Counted from the first letter of the stretch, positions 24,000 to 34,902 are shown. The stretch is 64,000 nucleotides of DNA from Bacteroidales bacterium (GCA_017550655.1 JAFZOK010000013.1:620001-684000), one strand, 5' to 3'. Notes: generated from the sequence alone by a model not told the origin. Made by a program: numbers and translations.

Positions 24000-24476
24000 A
24001 TGGAGAGAGTCATCGGTATAGATTACGGAAGAAAGCGTACGGGGATTGCCCAAAGCGATCCTCTCGGAATCTTTGCCTCTGCCCTTGACTTCGTGCCAAG
24101 TGCAAAGATAATTGATTATCTGAAAAACTACGCCCGGAAGGAAACCATAACCCTGTTTGTGGTGGGTTATCCCAAGAATCTGGACAATACTCCGAGCGAG
24201 AACCTCAAATATGTGGACGCTTTCCTGAAAAACCTCAAGAAGGCTTTCCCCGATATTCCTGTTGAACTGGAGGATGAAAGATTCACCTCCACAATCGCCC
24301 ACCGCACAATGATTGAGGGCGGTATGAAAAAGAGCGACCGTAGAGTCAAGGGCAATGCAGACAAGATCAGCGCGGTGCTGATTCTCCAGTCTTACCTTGA
24401 CCGCAAGGCATCGCAGAGCAAGAACACACAGAACACTCACACACCAGACACACCAAACACACCAAACACACAATAA
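24000..24476 (+). CDS. ruvX: Holliday-junction resolvase-like protein RuvX/YqgF
   Basis: A 158-residue protein of the YqgF/RuvX RNase-H-like family. The first strand VIGIDYGRKRTGIAQSD carries the catalytic Asp, VVGYPKNLDN is the second block, and LEDERFTSTIAHR the third. It is implicated in pre-16S rRNA 5' end processing and possibly recombination. The last 20 residues form an unusual low-complexity tail with a Thr-Pro-Asn pattern, encoded by short 9-bp repeats at about 24437-24475. It is divergent from the dxr cluster, and def follows 5 bp after its stop. Confidence 0.9.
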   Translation: MERVIGIDYGRKRTGIAQSDPLGIFASALDFVPSAKIIDYLKNYARKETITLFVVGYPKNLDNTPSENLKYVDAFLKNLKKAFPDIPVELEDERFTSTIAHRTMIEGGMKKSDRRVKGNADKISAVLILQSYLDRKASQSKNTQNTHTPDTPNTPNTQ

Positions 24477-24481
24477 AGAAT

Positions 24482-25027
24482 ATGATACTCCCGATATACG
24501 TTTACGGACAGCCTGTCCTCAGAGAAATAGCAAAGCCGGTTGACCTGAATATGGAAGGCCTTGACCAGCTTATCAGCGATATGTACGAGACAATGAAGAA
24601 TGCCGACGGCGTGGGCATTGCCGCCCCTCAGGTTGGCAAGAGCCTCAGAATCGTAATCGTTGATGGAACAGACTTAACAGAAGATTATCCTGAACTCAAG
24701 GATTTCAAGAGGATTATGATCAATCCTGAAATCGTTGAGAAAAGCGAGGAAACTGCCGAGTATTCAGAGGGCTGCCTTAGCGTTCCGGACATCAACTGCA
24801 ACGTCACACGTCCAAAGAGCATTACCGTAAAGTATATCAACGAGAAAAGGGAAACCGTTACCGAGAAGTTCGACGGTTTCGGATGCCGTATGGTGGAGCA
24901 CGAGCTTGACCATCTGGAAGGCCACATGTTCATTGACCGCGTATCCCAGATTAGAAGGAAACTCATAGGCGGCAAGCTCCGCAAGCTGGAGACCCGCAAC
25001 TTCCGCCCCCGCTACAAGATTAAGTAG
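24482..25027 (+). CDS. def: Peptide deformylase
   Basis: A 181-residue peptide deformylase that removes the N-formyl group from nascent proteins. All three signature motifs are present: GVGIAAPQ (residues 43-50), EGCLS (96-100, metal-ligand Cys) and HELDH (140-144, two His ligands and catalytic Glu). The length is normal. It is co-transcribed with ruvX (5-bp gap) and followed by the 118-bp structured repeat that separates it from the convergent DUF3298 gene. Confidence 0.97.
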   Translation: MILPIYVYGQPVLREIAKPVDLNMEGLDQLISDMYETMKNADGVGIAAPQVGKSLRIVIVDGTDLTEDYPELKDFKRIMINPEIVEKSEETAEYSEGCLSVPDINCNVTRPKSITVKYINEKRETVTEKFDGFGCRMVEHELDHLEGHMFIDRVSQIRRKLIGGKLRKLETRNFRPRYKIK

Positions 25028-25044
25028 ATTCAGCAGATAACATA

Positions 25045-25162
25045 ATTACAGGCAACCTTTTTCAAGGCCTGTGGCCGCCCATGGCCTCATGAATGGGTGG
25101 CCTGCCTTTAGGCAGGTCGGGACGAGCGAAGCGAGGGCATTTGAAAAAGGGTTGCCTGTAAT
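25045..25162. repeat. 118-bp multi-hairpin palindromic element
   Basis: The outer arms of about 21 bp (attacaggcaacc at the left, ggttgcctgtaat at the right) pair with a one-base bulge. Inside lie a second stem (GGCCGCCCAT with ATGGGTGGCC), a third perfect stem (CCTGCC-ttta-GGCAGG) and a GC-rich segment with gacgagcgaagcgag. It fills the space between the convergent def and DUF3298 genes. It could be a bidirectional terminator, a REP/MITE-type dispersed repeat, or both. Confidence 0.7.
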
Positions 25163-25167
25163 GTGCT

Positions 25168-26028
25168 TTACTTCAGGAGATCGAGAACGGATGGGGTGAG
25201 GTACTTCTCGATTTCCGGGTAAGGTACCACAAACTCAGGGGCGCCGGCAGCGTATGCTGCAATCTCGTATTCCTGGTAAGAGAACATCACTCCGTCCTTA
25301 ACAAGGCAAGGAGGAGTCTGAGGCCTTGCGGCAGAATACTTGGAAACGGAATTCTCCCAGCAATAATCGTAAAGAGTTTCCTCATCGCCGATATTCCAGT
25401 AATCCATAAGGCCCTTCTTGATGATCTTGTCAAGGCCTTCGTCAGTAACGTCTTTAAGGATGAAGAAGTCTCTCATTATCTTGCCGTCCGCCTTGCGGAA
25501 AGTTACTCCATAATGGGTTCTGCCACCGTGGGCTCCGCCGAGATAAACGTCAAACGTATACATGAAAGTCACGCACTTTTCGTTCTCGAAGTCTTTCTTT
25601 ATCCCGATTTCGTAGCTCAGGGCAGGAGCCGCAAAGTCAGAGGATTTCTCAAACCTTTCCTTGTAGGAATCCCCGTAAAGCTTCACGATAGCCTTGCAGT
25701 CTTCCATATCTCCCTCATAGACTTTATCGTATTCGTTGAGGAATGAAAGATGCTCCTTGATCCAGTCTCTTACAGCATTGACAGACACGATGTTCTTGCC
25801 GTTGGACTTTGGCCAGTCGATGTCCAGGCTTACCAGAATCTCGGTGCTGTCCTGGTCTTCAATCGGCTCGTCAAGGGTAAGCATAACCTTGTTTTCATAA
25901 TCATACTTTGCGTTCTCAACCTGGAAATCTCCGGTAGCGAAAGGATCGTTGGAAGAAGAGAAATACTTGCATCCAGGGAATGAAGCTGCAACAATAAGGG
26001 CGGTGGCAATTAAAAGAGTCTTTTTCAT
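25168..26028 (-). CDS. DUF3298 (RsiV-like) lipoprotein, copy 2
   Basis: A 286-residue protein with a lipoprotein signal (MKKTLLIATALIVAASFPGC, Cys20). The mature part fits the DUF4163/DUF3298 pair seen in RsiV-type proteins, with YTFDVYLGGAHGGRTHYGV in the centre and YEIAAYAAGAPEFVVPY near the end. In Gram-positives such domains bind lysozyme or sense envelope stress; in Bacteroidota the role is unknown. It lies 23 bp downstream of a clear paralogue with the same layout, so the pair arose by tandem duplication. Both copies appear complete. Confidence 0.85.
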   Translation of the reverse strand: MKKTLLIATALIVAASFPGCKYFSSSNDPFATGDFQVENAKYDYENKVMLTLDEPIEDQDSTEILVSLDIDWPKSNGKNIVSVNAVRDWIKEHLSFLNEYDKVYEGDMEDCKAIVKLYGDSYKERFEKSSDFAAPALSYEIGIKKDFENEKCVTFMYTFDVYLGGAHGGRTHYGVTFRKADGKIMRDFFILKDVTDEGLDKIIKKGLMDYWNIGDEETLYDYCWENSVSKYSAARPQTPPCLVKDGVMFSYQEYEIAAYAAGAPEFVVPYPEIEKYLTPSVLDLLK

Positions 26029-26051
26029 ATCTGTAATGTTTTTGTTTTCTG

Positions 26052-26927
26052 TTATTTGAGAAGGTCTGCCGCAGCAGGTGAAAGAAGTCCTTCCATCTTG
26101 TCGTAAGGTATTGAGAAGCCCGGCATTCCGGCAGCGTATGCCGCAATCTCATACTGCTGGAAGAGGAAATCTACGCCACCGCTGGTAAACCACGGACCAT
26201 ATTTAGGAAGAGGGAGCAGGTATTCCTTTAGGCTTCCGTCTGTATATTCTCCGAGAACTTCTTCCTTGGTTGCATTGAAGTATTCGCAGAGGCCGTCAAA
26301 TACCATAGGGATGAGTTTCTGCTCGACTTCATAATCGTGAGAAACAATATCATTACCGAACATTCTTCCGTCTTCCTTGCGGAATGTTGCGCCATAGCAG
26401 GAGTGAAATCCGTGGGCGCCGCCGGTGTATTCTTCGACGACGAACATCCAGGTGACACATTTAGGGTTCTCGAAAATCTTGCTGGTAGAAATCTCCACAT
26501 CCCTGTAGCCGTTGAAAATAGGCGGATCAATGGTTTCCTCAAGAGCTTTCTTTATTTCGTTTCCATAATAGTCTGCCATGGCCTGAGAGTTATTCTGATC
26601 CCCTTCAAAATACATTGGGCCCTGGGAATTGTTGGCGGAAATCTGCTCGTTTACCCATTCCCTGACTCTGCGTGCCAGGATGGAATTTCCTTCAGGAAGA
26701 TCCAGATCGAGGCTAACTATAATGTGAACGGAATCGTCATCGTTCTTGTATTCGGAATCTGCAGGAGGGAGAGGGGCAAGCCTGTTATCCACATAAGAAT
26801 ACTTGTAATTCTTTACGGAAACGCTGTCTCCTGGTTTCAGGATAGTTGGTCCGCCTGCGTTATCCTTGCAGGAAAAAAGTGCAAGGGAAAGCAGTACGGC
26901 TGCAGTGGCAAGGATGATTCTTTTCAT
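26052..26927 (-). CDS. DUF3298 (RsiV-like) lipoprotein, copy 1
   Basis: A 291-residue paralogue of the gene at 25168. The lipoprotein signal ends LALFSC (Cys20). The DUF3298 core is recognisable as FVVEEYTGGAHGFHSCYG and the C-terminal block as YEIAAYAAGMPGFSIPYDK. The two copies share the same domain boundaries but differ over most of the middle part, so the duplication is not recent. It lies 15 bp downstream of the esterase stop and probably belongs to the same transcript. Confidence 0.85.
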   Translation of the reverse strand: MKRIILATAAVLLSLALFSCKDNAGGPTILKPGDSVSVKNYKYSYVDNRLAPLPPADSEYKNDDDSVHIIVSLDLDLPEGNSILARRVREWVNEQISANNSQGPMYFEGDQNNSQAMADYYGNEIKKALEETIDPPIFNGYRDVEISTSKIFENPKCVTWMFVVEEYTGGAHGFHSCYGATFRKEDGRMFGNDIVSHDYEVEQKLIPMVFDGLCEYFNATKEEVLGEYTDGSLKEYLLPLPKYGPWFTSGGVDFLFQQYEIAAYAAGMPGFSIPYDKMEGLLSPAAADLLK

Positions 26928-26942
26928 GTTATAATGTTTTAA

Positions 26943-28224
<1,282 letters not shown>

Positions 28225-28232
28225 TGTTTCCC

Positions 28233-30104
28233 TTAGAGCAGAGGAAATGTCTTCTCAAGGCCGATGCTGTGGGAGCCTTTAATCAGTATGGTCTTGTCTT
28301 TCAGAGGATTTTTCTCCAGCCAGGCAATCAGGGCAGGGGTGTCCTGGAACAGAAGCACTTCTGTTGTGTCCTTGGCGGCCTTGATGCCGGTGGATTTCCT
28401 GGTGTGGAGTTCCTTGTAGGCCTTGGCGAACTCTTCTCCCACGAGCAGGACTTTTTCTGTCTGCATCTTCAGGGCCTGTTCCAGAATGTTGCGGTGCTCT
28501 TTCTGGGATTCAGCTCCAAGCTCTCTCATATCGCCGAGGAGAAGGATTTTCTTTCCCTTGCGGCTGGAGAGAGCAAGGTTCTGGAAACTCTCCAGAGAGG
28601 CCTTCATGCTGGTAGGGTTGGCGTTGTAGGTATCCTTAATCAGGATGTTGTGCCTTGTCTTTGTCATCTGGGAGCGGTTGTTGGACGGCTCGTAGGAAGA
28701 GACGGCCTTTACCGCATCCGATGTAGGAACGGCAAAGTAGGTTCCGATGCTTATGGCGGCAAGGACATTGTCTGAGTTGTAGCTACCGATGAGGTTTGTC
28801 CTGATCTTTATCATCTTTCCGCCCTTGCTTCCGGAAGGGTCTGCAATCTCCAGCTTGAGGAACGGGTCCTTGTCTGTGTTCGGAAGAATTTTGGCGCTGT
28901 TGCTGGAAAGGCCATAAGGCACAATCTGCATCTCCGGACGCTTCTCCGCCATTTCCCGAAGCAGCGGATTATCCGTGTTTACAAACGCGATCTTCTTGTG
29001 TTCCTGTAGGTTGTCGTAGAGTTTGCCCTTGGCTTTCATTACGCCTTCAAGAGAGCCGAAGCCCTGGAGATGGGCCTTGCCTATGCTGGTAATAAGGCCG
29101 AAGGAAGGGCAGACTACGGCGGAAAGGACGGCAATGTCTTCCGGATGGGAGGCTCCCATTTCCACAACAGCAACTTCCGTGTCCTTGTCTATGCGCAGGA
29201 GAGTCAGCGGAACGCCTATGTCGTTGTTGAGGTTACCCTCTGTTGCAATTACCTTGTATCTTGTGGAAAGGACCGCGTTAATGAGTTCCTTTGTGGTGGT
29301 TTTTCCGTTGGTTCCGGTAAGTCCGATTACAGGAATCTTGAACTGAAGCCTGTGATGCTTTGCCAGCTGCTGGAGAGTCTTGAGGGAGTTGTCAACTACG
29401 ATGACTTTTTTAGGGAACTCTTTCTTTGCCTGCTTTGCCTTGGCCTTGTTGTCTGAAATCACGTATGCGGCGCCCTTTTCCAGAGCCTGGAGCAGGAAGT
29501 CGTTGCCGTCGAAGTTTTCTCCCTTGAGGGCCAGGAACATGCAGCCTTCCTGGATCTTGCGGGTATCCGTGCACAGGCCGGTGGTTTTCTGGTAGAGGGT
29601 GTAGAGTTTGTAGATGTCCGGCTTGCCGTCTTTAGAGCAAATCTTGTTCACCGATATGTTGTTTGCCTTCACTCCCAGTCCGGTAGATCCGAATCCGCCC
29701 TCTCCCCTGAGAGTCTCGGAAAGCTTATCCACCTGCTGCCACTGAACCTGGGAATATTTGGCAATTACCATCTGGGCAATCCTTTCACCAGGCTTGATGG
29801 TGAATGTTTCCTTGGAAAGGTTTACCAAAATGACCTTTATTTCTCCGCGATAGTCAGCGTCTATTGTGCCGGGAGCGTTGGCAACGGTAACTCCGAATTT
29901 TGCGGCAAGTCCGCTTCTCGGACGGATCTGTGCCTCATAGCCTTGCGGAAGTTCGATAAACAGGCCGGTTGGCACTATGGTTCTCTCCAGAGAGTGGAGT
30001 TCAATAGGGCTTTCAATGTTTGCGTTAAGGTCCATTCCGGCCGAAAGGCTCGTGGCGTATTTCGGCAGCGGGTAGGCAGACTGGTTTACTATCTTTACTA
30101 TCAT
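28233..30104 (-). CDS. dUTPase-MurF fusion protein (dut::murF)
   Basis: A single uninterrupted 623-codon frame encodes two enzymes. Residues 1-145 are a trimeric-type dUTP pyrophosphatase with all five motifs: AGMDLNANI (22-30), [22 protein letters not shown] (79-89), [10 protein letters not shown] and the C-terminal [12 protein letters not shown] (133-144). Residues about 163-623 are MurF, the UDP-MurNAc-tripeptide-D-Ala-D-Ala ligase: STDTRKI-like block [20 protein letters not shown]-loop [13 protein letters not shown] (261-273), [16 protein letters not shown] block and GDMRELG. A short linker (about 146-162) joins them and no start codon is needed between. The two activities, dUTP removal and cytoplasmic completion of the peptidoglycan precursor, are not in the same pathway. 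The ATG overlaps the flippase stop (ATGA). Confidence 0.93.
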   Translation of the reverse strand: MIVKIVNQSAYPLPKYATSLSAGMDLNANIESPIELHSLERTIVPTGLFIELPQGYEAQIRPRSGLAAKFGVTVANAPGTIDADYRGEIKVILVNLSKETFTIKPGERIAQMVIAKYSQVQWQQVDKLSETLRGEGGFGSTGLGVKANNISVNKICSKDGKPDIYKLYTLYQKTTGLCTDTRKIQEGCMFLALKGENFDGNDFLLQALEKGAAYVISDNKAKAKQAKKEFPKKVIVVDNSLKTLQQLAKHHRLQFKIPVIGLTGTNGKTTTKELINAVLSTRYKVIATEGNLNNDIGVPLTLLRIDKDTEVAVVEMGASHPEDIAVLSAVVCPSFGLITSIGKAHLQGFGSLEGVMKAKGKLYDNLQEHKKIAFVNTDNPLLREMAEKRPEMQIVPYGLSSNSAKILPNTDKDPFLKLEIADPSGSKGGKMIKIRTNLIGSYNSDNVLAAISIGTYFAVPTSDAVKAVSSYEPSNNRSQMTKTRHNILIKDTYNANPTSMKASLESFQNLALSSRKGKKILLLGDMRELGAESQKEHRNILEQALKMQTEKVLLVGEEFAKAYKELHTRKSTGIKAAKDTTEVLLFQDTPALIAWLEKNPLKDKTILIKGSHSIGLEKTFPLL

Positions 30105-31657
30105 CGTGATAATTTGATTTTTGTCTTTTTCTTCAGGAATACAAGGAATACACCAAGCAGCACGGTGTTGAAGGCAAGCTTGGCAACCAGCATTCCGGTG
30201 TTCTGGAGATTTGCGGTTTTGCCGGTAATCTTCTCAAGGGCGAACTGAGCTCCCACGGCAACAAGATAAAGGACCACTCCCACGGCTATGTAGGAAAGAA
30301 TCTGTTTCCACCTGTACGGGATAGGGTAGTATTTCTGCCCCAGATATGCGCTCAGTAGCAGCATTGCCAGGCAGCTTGCAAGGTGTACCCATACGGATGC
30401 CCAATAGGAGAACATTGGCATGAATATCAGGTTGCCCACAATCGTAACTCCCAATCCCAGAAGGGTTATGACAATGGCGTATTTTGTCTGGCCGCTGAGC
30501 TTGTACCACATGGATACGTTGAACAGCATTCCCAGAATCATATAGGCTATCAGCATGATTGGAACGGTACCCAGCGCGCTGCGGAAGTCCTTGCCGAGTA
30601 TCAGGCCGATGATGTCCATATAGAAGACTATGCCCAGGAATATCAGCATGCAGAATGCCACAAAGTATTCCATCACCTTGGCATATAGTTCGTTGGATCC
30701 TTTCTCCTTATACCTTGAGAAGAAGAACGGCTCGGCGGCGTAACGGAACATCTGAATGAAAAGGTTCATTATTACGGCCAGCTTGATGGCCGCCTGATAG
30801 ACTCCAAGGTCCGCTTTCCATCCGTCTCCGGTTATGCCGTCTCCAACCAGGAAGCGGAACAGGAACCTGTCCGCGCTCTCGTTGATGATACCCGGAAGGT
30901 TTGCGATCATAAGAGGCAGGGAGTAGAGCATCATCTTCTTCCACAGGGCTCCGTCAAACTTGAAACGTATTTTCAGAAGGTCCGGAATGAAGAGCAGGAA
31001 GCAGAGGACGCAGCTGAGGAACACCGCAAAGATTATGTAGGAGAAGTGAATCTGCTCAGGAATGAAAGCCGTAAGGAAGTTGCCCGGATGGGATGCCATG
31101 AATTTTGGCACCGCAAAGAAAAGCAGCAGGTTGAAGCCCAGTTCGCTGACAATCTTGATGGACTTGAAAAGGGCAAACTTGAGGGCTTTCTGCTGGTACC
31201 TCAGCCTTGCAAACAATATTGCCGTTATGGCATCCAGGGCCAGGATTCCTCCCACATAGACTATCATTTTGGAATAGCCCTCATATCCCATCGCGGAGGA
31301 AATGTTTCCGCTGAAAAGCCAGCATCCCGCAAAGAAGAAAATGGCAAGGGTGGTTACAGTGGAAAGGGCGGTGGAGAAGACCGTGTGGTGCCGCTGAGTG
31401 TCCACTCCGCTATCCGTGCCGTCCTCCGATGTGGTACCCTTTGAGGCAAACTTGAAGCATCCGGTTTCCAGACCCAGCACCAGCACTACCTGGAACACGG
31501 CTATGTAGCTCATAATCTCCGCGTACGAGCCATATCCGTCAGTTGTAAGGATCCTCGTGTAGATTGGCACGAAGAAGAAGTTGATGATTCTGGCCAGTAT
31601 CGTGCTAAGCCCGTATATGGCGGTTTCGCCCGCAAGTTTTTTCAGAGGATTTGCCAT
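30101..31657 (-). CDS. Polysaccharide/lipid-carrier flippase (MATE/Wzx-like)
   Basis: A 518-residue integral membrane protein with 12-14 predicted helices. The N-terminus [30 protein letters not shown] is typical of the polysaccharide-biosynthesis flippase family (MviN/Wzx/MATE superfamily). It probably moves lipid-linked sugars across the inner membrane. A lipid II role is possible because murF lies next in the operon, but family membership alone does not decide. It starts 1 bp after the patatin stop and overlaps dut::murF by 4 bp, so the three genes form an operon. Confidence 0.88.
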   Translation of the reverse strand: MANPLKKLAGETAIYGLSTILARIINFFFVPIYTRILTTDGYGSYAEIMSYIAVFQVVLVLGLETGCFKFASKGTTSEDGTDSGVDTQRHHTVFSTALSTVTTLAIFFFAGCWLFSGNISSAMGYEGYSKMIVYVGGILALDAITAILFARLRYQQKALKFALFKSIKIVSELGFNLLLFFAVPKFMASHPGNFLTAFIPEQIHFSYIIFAVFLSCVLCFLLFIPDLLKIRFKFDGALWKKMMLYSLPLMIANLPGIINESADRFLFRFLVGDGITGDGWKADLGVYQAAIKLAVIMNLFIQMFRYAAEPFFFSRYKEKGSNELYAKVMEYFVAFCMLIFLGIVFYMDIIGLILGKDFRSALGTVPIMLIAYMILGMLFNVSMWYKLSGQTKYAIVITLLGLGVTIVGNLIFMPMFSYWASVWVHLASCLAMLLLSAYLGQKYYPIPYRWKQILSYIAVGVVLYLVAVGAQFALEKITGKTANLQNTGMLVAKLAFNTVLLGVFLVFLKKKTKIKLSR

Positions 31658-31658
31658 A

Positions 31659-34037
31659 TCAGTCTTCCATAGATTTCTTGTTGAAAAGCAGCAGTCCGAT
31701 GTTTATCTGCGGATACCATTTGTATTCTCCGTGGCTGTAATAGGTTGTGGACAGGGAGATTGGCCCGATAGGACTCTGCCATACCAGGGCTGCGTTTGCA
31801 ATCCAGTGCCCCCTTGGCATCTTTTCCGAATAGGTGAAGCTCCATCCGTCCGCATCTTTGGTAATATGCCTGTAAGGCTGGAAATATGCACCTGTCGTAT
31901 GCAGGTAAACCTTGTCTGCAAAGCGGATGACAGGATGCAGTGCCACGGCTCCGAAAGTGTTGGCCCTATAGCCCTCCATAAGCAAGGTTGTAGCGTGCGG
32001 AACCGGCTGGTAGGCAGGCATTGCCATAAGGTCTGAATAATAATTGGCAAACTTTCCCTTCTGGCTTAATACCATATCCAGGGAGGCTCCGATGGAGAAG
32101 TTCTTGTCTGCCCTAAGATATCTTTCTCCCGTTATTCTCAGCGACGGGATATTGTGCTTTTTGCCCTTGATGTGCACTGCCGCGTGGTTGGTGGAGCCCG
32201 GGGAATACTCTTCCACCACGTAGGTGAATCTAGGCCTTATGCTCCACATAACTCCTGCAGTAGGATAGAGAGGATAGTCCAGAGTGTTCTTTTTCAGGAC
32301 TACCTTGGCTGAAACCAGAAACGCGCTTCCCTTGTCCGGAGTATCTGTACTCAGATAATCTTCCGTCAGATAGAAACTCTGGTAGGCCCTCCCGATGTCC
32401 ACGCCTGCCTGGGCTATGGAGTTTTTCCTCAGCGACAGAGGAGTTGCCATTCCGAATCTTCCGAAGAATTCCTTGAACTGGATGTTCTCGGGAAGCTTGT
32501 TGGCCCTCAGGATGTTCTGGTTGCCGTTGTAATAATCGTACTGGTGGCCGATGAAATCCGCATAATAGTAGGCCAGAGGCTTTACCCCGATATCGTGGCG
32601 GAACCTCACGGCAGCACCCCTGTAGTACTTGCCGAGATTGACGCTTCCCTTAAGCCTCCACGGATTCATTCCGGCGTGTATGTATTCGGCTCCGAGGAAA
32701 ATCTGGTTAAGGGAGGATGAAGATATGTTTCCGCCCACGCTTATCTTCAGAGGGTGCACCTTGGATGCTCTGATTTTCAGGGTAAACAGTGAATCTGCAT
32801 CACTGCCCGGAGAAATTTTCTCCGTTGCCACGGAAGGGAAAAACGTGTTTACCACTCCGCTCTGGATGACCCTGTAATATCCTTTCCTGAGCTGGTTGAA
32901 GTCGAAATTCTCCCTTCTGTCTTCCCTGATGGTCCTGCGAATGAACCTTGCCGCCTGGGTAGGAATGGAGCCGGTTACCGTAATGTCCTGATGGAACCTC
33001 AGCGGCGGAAGTTTCTGCTTGAAGGCTTCCCTGCGATGTTGGGCCAGCTCCTTTGGGAAAGACCTCCGGGCTCTGGCCTTGATTTGGTCCATATTCTCCA
33101 TAGTGAGATCATATCCCATCTGGACAAGCTCGTCAACCTTGTCAAATTCCAGCATCCCGAATTTATTGTAGTCTCCCTTCAGGATAATTCCCACATCTTC
33201 AGGAATATCGTAGTTGCTCTTGTCTATCATAAGGCCCAGCGCCAGAGAGAGGGCGTTGTCCTCATCCATATTGTAGTTTCCGGGAGCACACTGGGCTCCG
33301 ATTATGAAGTCCGGACTGTAGATTTCCTTCATTTCCTTCCACGGGAAGTTGTTGTAAAGCCCTCCGTCGTAGAGAAGTTTTCCGTCTTCGTATACCGGCT
33401 TGAACACCAGCGGAATAGACATTGACGCCCTGATGGCTGTGCTGAGGTTTCCTGTGCGTTCTATCCTGGAAGACCGGTTGTTCACGTCTGTGGAAATGCA
33501 GAAAAACGGCACCATCAGATTGTCAAAGTTACAGTCTGCCGCCTTGCCTGCCGGAGCAAACAGGTTTATCACGGCAAGGTCCATCGGATAGGATGAAATC
33601 AGGGAAGTGGGGATTGCAAACTGAAACCTTTTAAGCGTGTCTCCCTCTATATTCTTTATGGATCCCAGGTTAATGTTCGCCATAGCGGCATCCGGCGGCC
33701 ATTTGTAGAAATAGGAGGCGTAAGGGATTTCAGCCTTTCCGTTGCTCCAGGCGGTAAACTCCGGCTTCTTGATGAGTTCCACCATCTCGTCCGGGCTGTA
33801 GCCAATGGCGTAAAGTCCGCCTATGATGGCGCCTATGGATGTGCCGCAGATATAGTCTATCGGAATGCCGTTTTCTTCAAGAGCCTTGATTACTCCTATA
33901 TGGGACAGGCCTTTGGCTCCGCCGCCGCTCAGGACCAGCCCCACGCCGCCCTTATGAGGGCTTTGCAGAGTGTCCTGGGCAAAGGAAATCTCCACTGCCA
34001 AGACCAATGCCAACAATATTGCAATCCGTTTTGCCAT
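31659..34037 (-). CDS. Patatin-like phospholipase with Omp85-type barrel (type Vd-like)
   Basis: A 792-residue outer-membrane protein. The signal peptide is residues 1-20 (ending SFAQ). The patatin domain (about 28-330) has the oxyanion loop SGGGAKG, the nucleophile motif GTSIG (residues 65-69, Ser67) and the catalytic Asp in DGG (224-226). A POTRA-like segment (about 355-430) and a C-terminal beta barrel of the Omp85/BamA type (about 440-792) follow. This matches type Vd patatin autotransporters such as PlpD. The enzyme domain would hydrolyse lipid acyl esters at the outer membrane or be exposed outside. A TAACTTTG box at 34052-34045 places the transcript start about 3 nt before the ATG. It is the first gene of the flippase - dut::murF operon. 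Confidence 0.93.
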   Translation of the reverse strand: MAKRIAILLALVLAVEISFAQDTLQSPHKGGVGLVLSGGGAKGLSHIGVIKALEENGIPIDYICGTSIGAIIGGLYAIGYSPDEMVELIKKPEFTAWSNGKAEIPYASYFYKWPPDAAMANINLGSIKNIEGDTLKRFQFAIPTSLISSYPMDLAVINLFAPAGKAADCNFDNLMVPFFCISTDVNNRSSRIERTGNLSTAIRASMSIPLVFKPVYEDGKLLYDGGLYNNFPWKEMKEIYSPDFIIGAQCAPGNYNMDEDNALSLALGLMIDKSNYDIPEDVGIILKGDYNKFGMLEFDKVDELVQMGYDLTMENMDQIKARARRSFPKELAQHRREAFKQKLPPLRFHQDITVTGSIPTQAARFIRRTIREDRRENFDFNQLRKGYYRVIQSGVVNTFFPSVATEKISPGSDADSLFTLKIRASKVHPLKISVGGNISSSSLNQIFLGAEYIHAGMNPWRLKGSVNLGKYYRGAAVRFRHDIGVKPLAYYYADFIGHQYDYYNGNQNILRANKLPENIQFKEFFGRFGMATPLSLRKNSIAQAGVDIGRAYQSFYLTEDYLSTDTPDKGSAFLVSAKVVLKKNTLDYPLYPTAGVMWSIRPRFTYVVEEYSPGSTNHAAVHIKGKKHNIPSLRITGERYLRADKNFSIGASLDMVLSQKGKFANYYSDLMAMPAYQPVPHATTLLMEGYRANTFGAVALHPVIRFADKVYLHTTGAYFQPYRHITKDADGWSFTYSEKMPRGHWIANAALVWQSPIGPISLSTTYYSHGEYKWYPQINIGLLLFNKKSMED

Positions 34038-34107
34038 TAATTGCCAAAGTTAATCATTATATTTGTAAAGCCGATAAAACAGAAGGCAAACAAATATCAA
34101 CAGCTAT

Positions 34108-34782
34108 ATGAAAAAGATTTTTATGATTGCATCATTGTGCAGCTTCCTGTTTTTCTCCTGCAAGGGCGGGGAAAAAACAGAGGAAACCCCTCAGCAGGGC
34201 GTTGAGCAGCAGGCCGAGCCTGAAAAGACACAGCCTGAATTGGCTTTCAACCCGGATTCCCTTGGAACCGAGCCTCAGTTTGACATCGTGACAAGTATGG
34301 GCACCATCCGCATCAAGCTCTACGAGGATACCCCTAAGCACAAGAAGAACTTCATCCGTCTGGCTTCCCTGAAGTATTACGACGGAATTCTCTTCCACCG
34401 CGTAATCCCTGGATTCATGATCCAGACCGGAGATCCTTTCACAAAGGACTATCCAGACCGTGCAGACGCTTTCGGAACCGGAGGTCCAGGCTACACCATT
34501 CCTGCGGAGATCCTTCCTAACCACAAGCACAAGAAGGGAGCCCTGGCGGCAGCCCGCAAGGGAGACCGTGCAAATCCCGAGAAGGCATCTTCCGGCAGCC
34601 AGTTCTACATTGTCCAGGATCCAAGGGCCTGCGCCCAGCTGGATGGAGACTACACTGTATTCGGAGAAACCGTTAGCGGCCTGGATGTGGTGGACAAGAT
34701 CGCATCGGTGAAGACCGGAGCCAAAAAACAGGATCTTCCTAACACCGATATCAAGATCATCTCCATACTCCCTGTAAAATAG
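34108..34782 (+). CDS. Cyclophilin-type peptidyl-prolyl isomerase lipoprotein
   Basis: A 224-residue protein with a lipoprotein signal (MKKIFMIASLCSFLFFSC, Cys18), a Glu/Gln/Pro-rich spacer (20-50) and a cyclophilin domain (about 55-224). Key stretches are FHRVIPGFMIQTGDP, the GTGGPGYTIPAE loop and SGSQFYIVQDP. It would catalyse cis-trans proline isomerisation during folding of exported proteins in the periplasm. A TATATTTG box at 34058-34065 lies 42 bp before the start, close to the divergent patatin promoter. Confidence 0.93.
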   Translation: MKKIFMIASLCSFLFFSCKGGEKTEETPQQGVEQQAEPEKTQPELAFNPDSLGTEPQFDIVTSMGTIRIKLYEDTPKHKKNFIRLASLKYYDGILFHRVIPGFMIQTGDPFTKDYPDRADAFGTGGPGYTIPAEILPNHKHKKGALAAARKGDRANPEKASSGSQFYIVQDPRACAQLDGDYTVFGETVSGLDVVDKIASVKTGAKKQDLPNTDIKIISILPVK

Positions 34783-34876
34783 GAATCGCTGAGCTAAAAA
34801 TTATTCTACTGAAAATCAAACGATTAATTAAAAATTGCAAAATTTTTCAAAAATTTTTCTCCCCGATGCAAATTTG

Positions 34877-34892
34877 TGGCACGGGCTTTGCA
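34877..34892 (+). promoter_or_regulatory. Sigma-54 (RpoN) promoter, consensus -24/-12
   Basis: TGGCACGGGCTTTGCA matches the sigma-54 consensus, with GG at 34878-34879 and GC at 34890-34891 separated by exactly 10 bp. The predicted start is about 34903. A/T-rich tracts upstream (34800-34870) could be an enhancer or bent-DNA region. The next terminator is at 34943-34968 and the rpsP promoter lies beyond it, so the transcript would be short. Confidence 0.7.
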
Positions 34893-34902
34893 ATATCTAA
34901 AA

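Noticed and set aside
23973..24473. Extended minus-strand frame joining the membrane anchor to a region antisense to ruvX
   Set aside because: The extension reads as low-complexity Cys/Val/Trp repeats opposite the ruvX tail; the ATG at 23972 begins the real protein.
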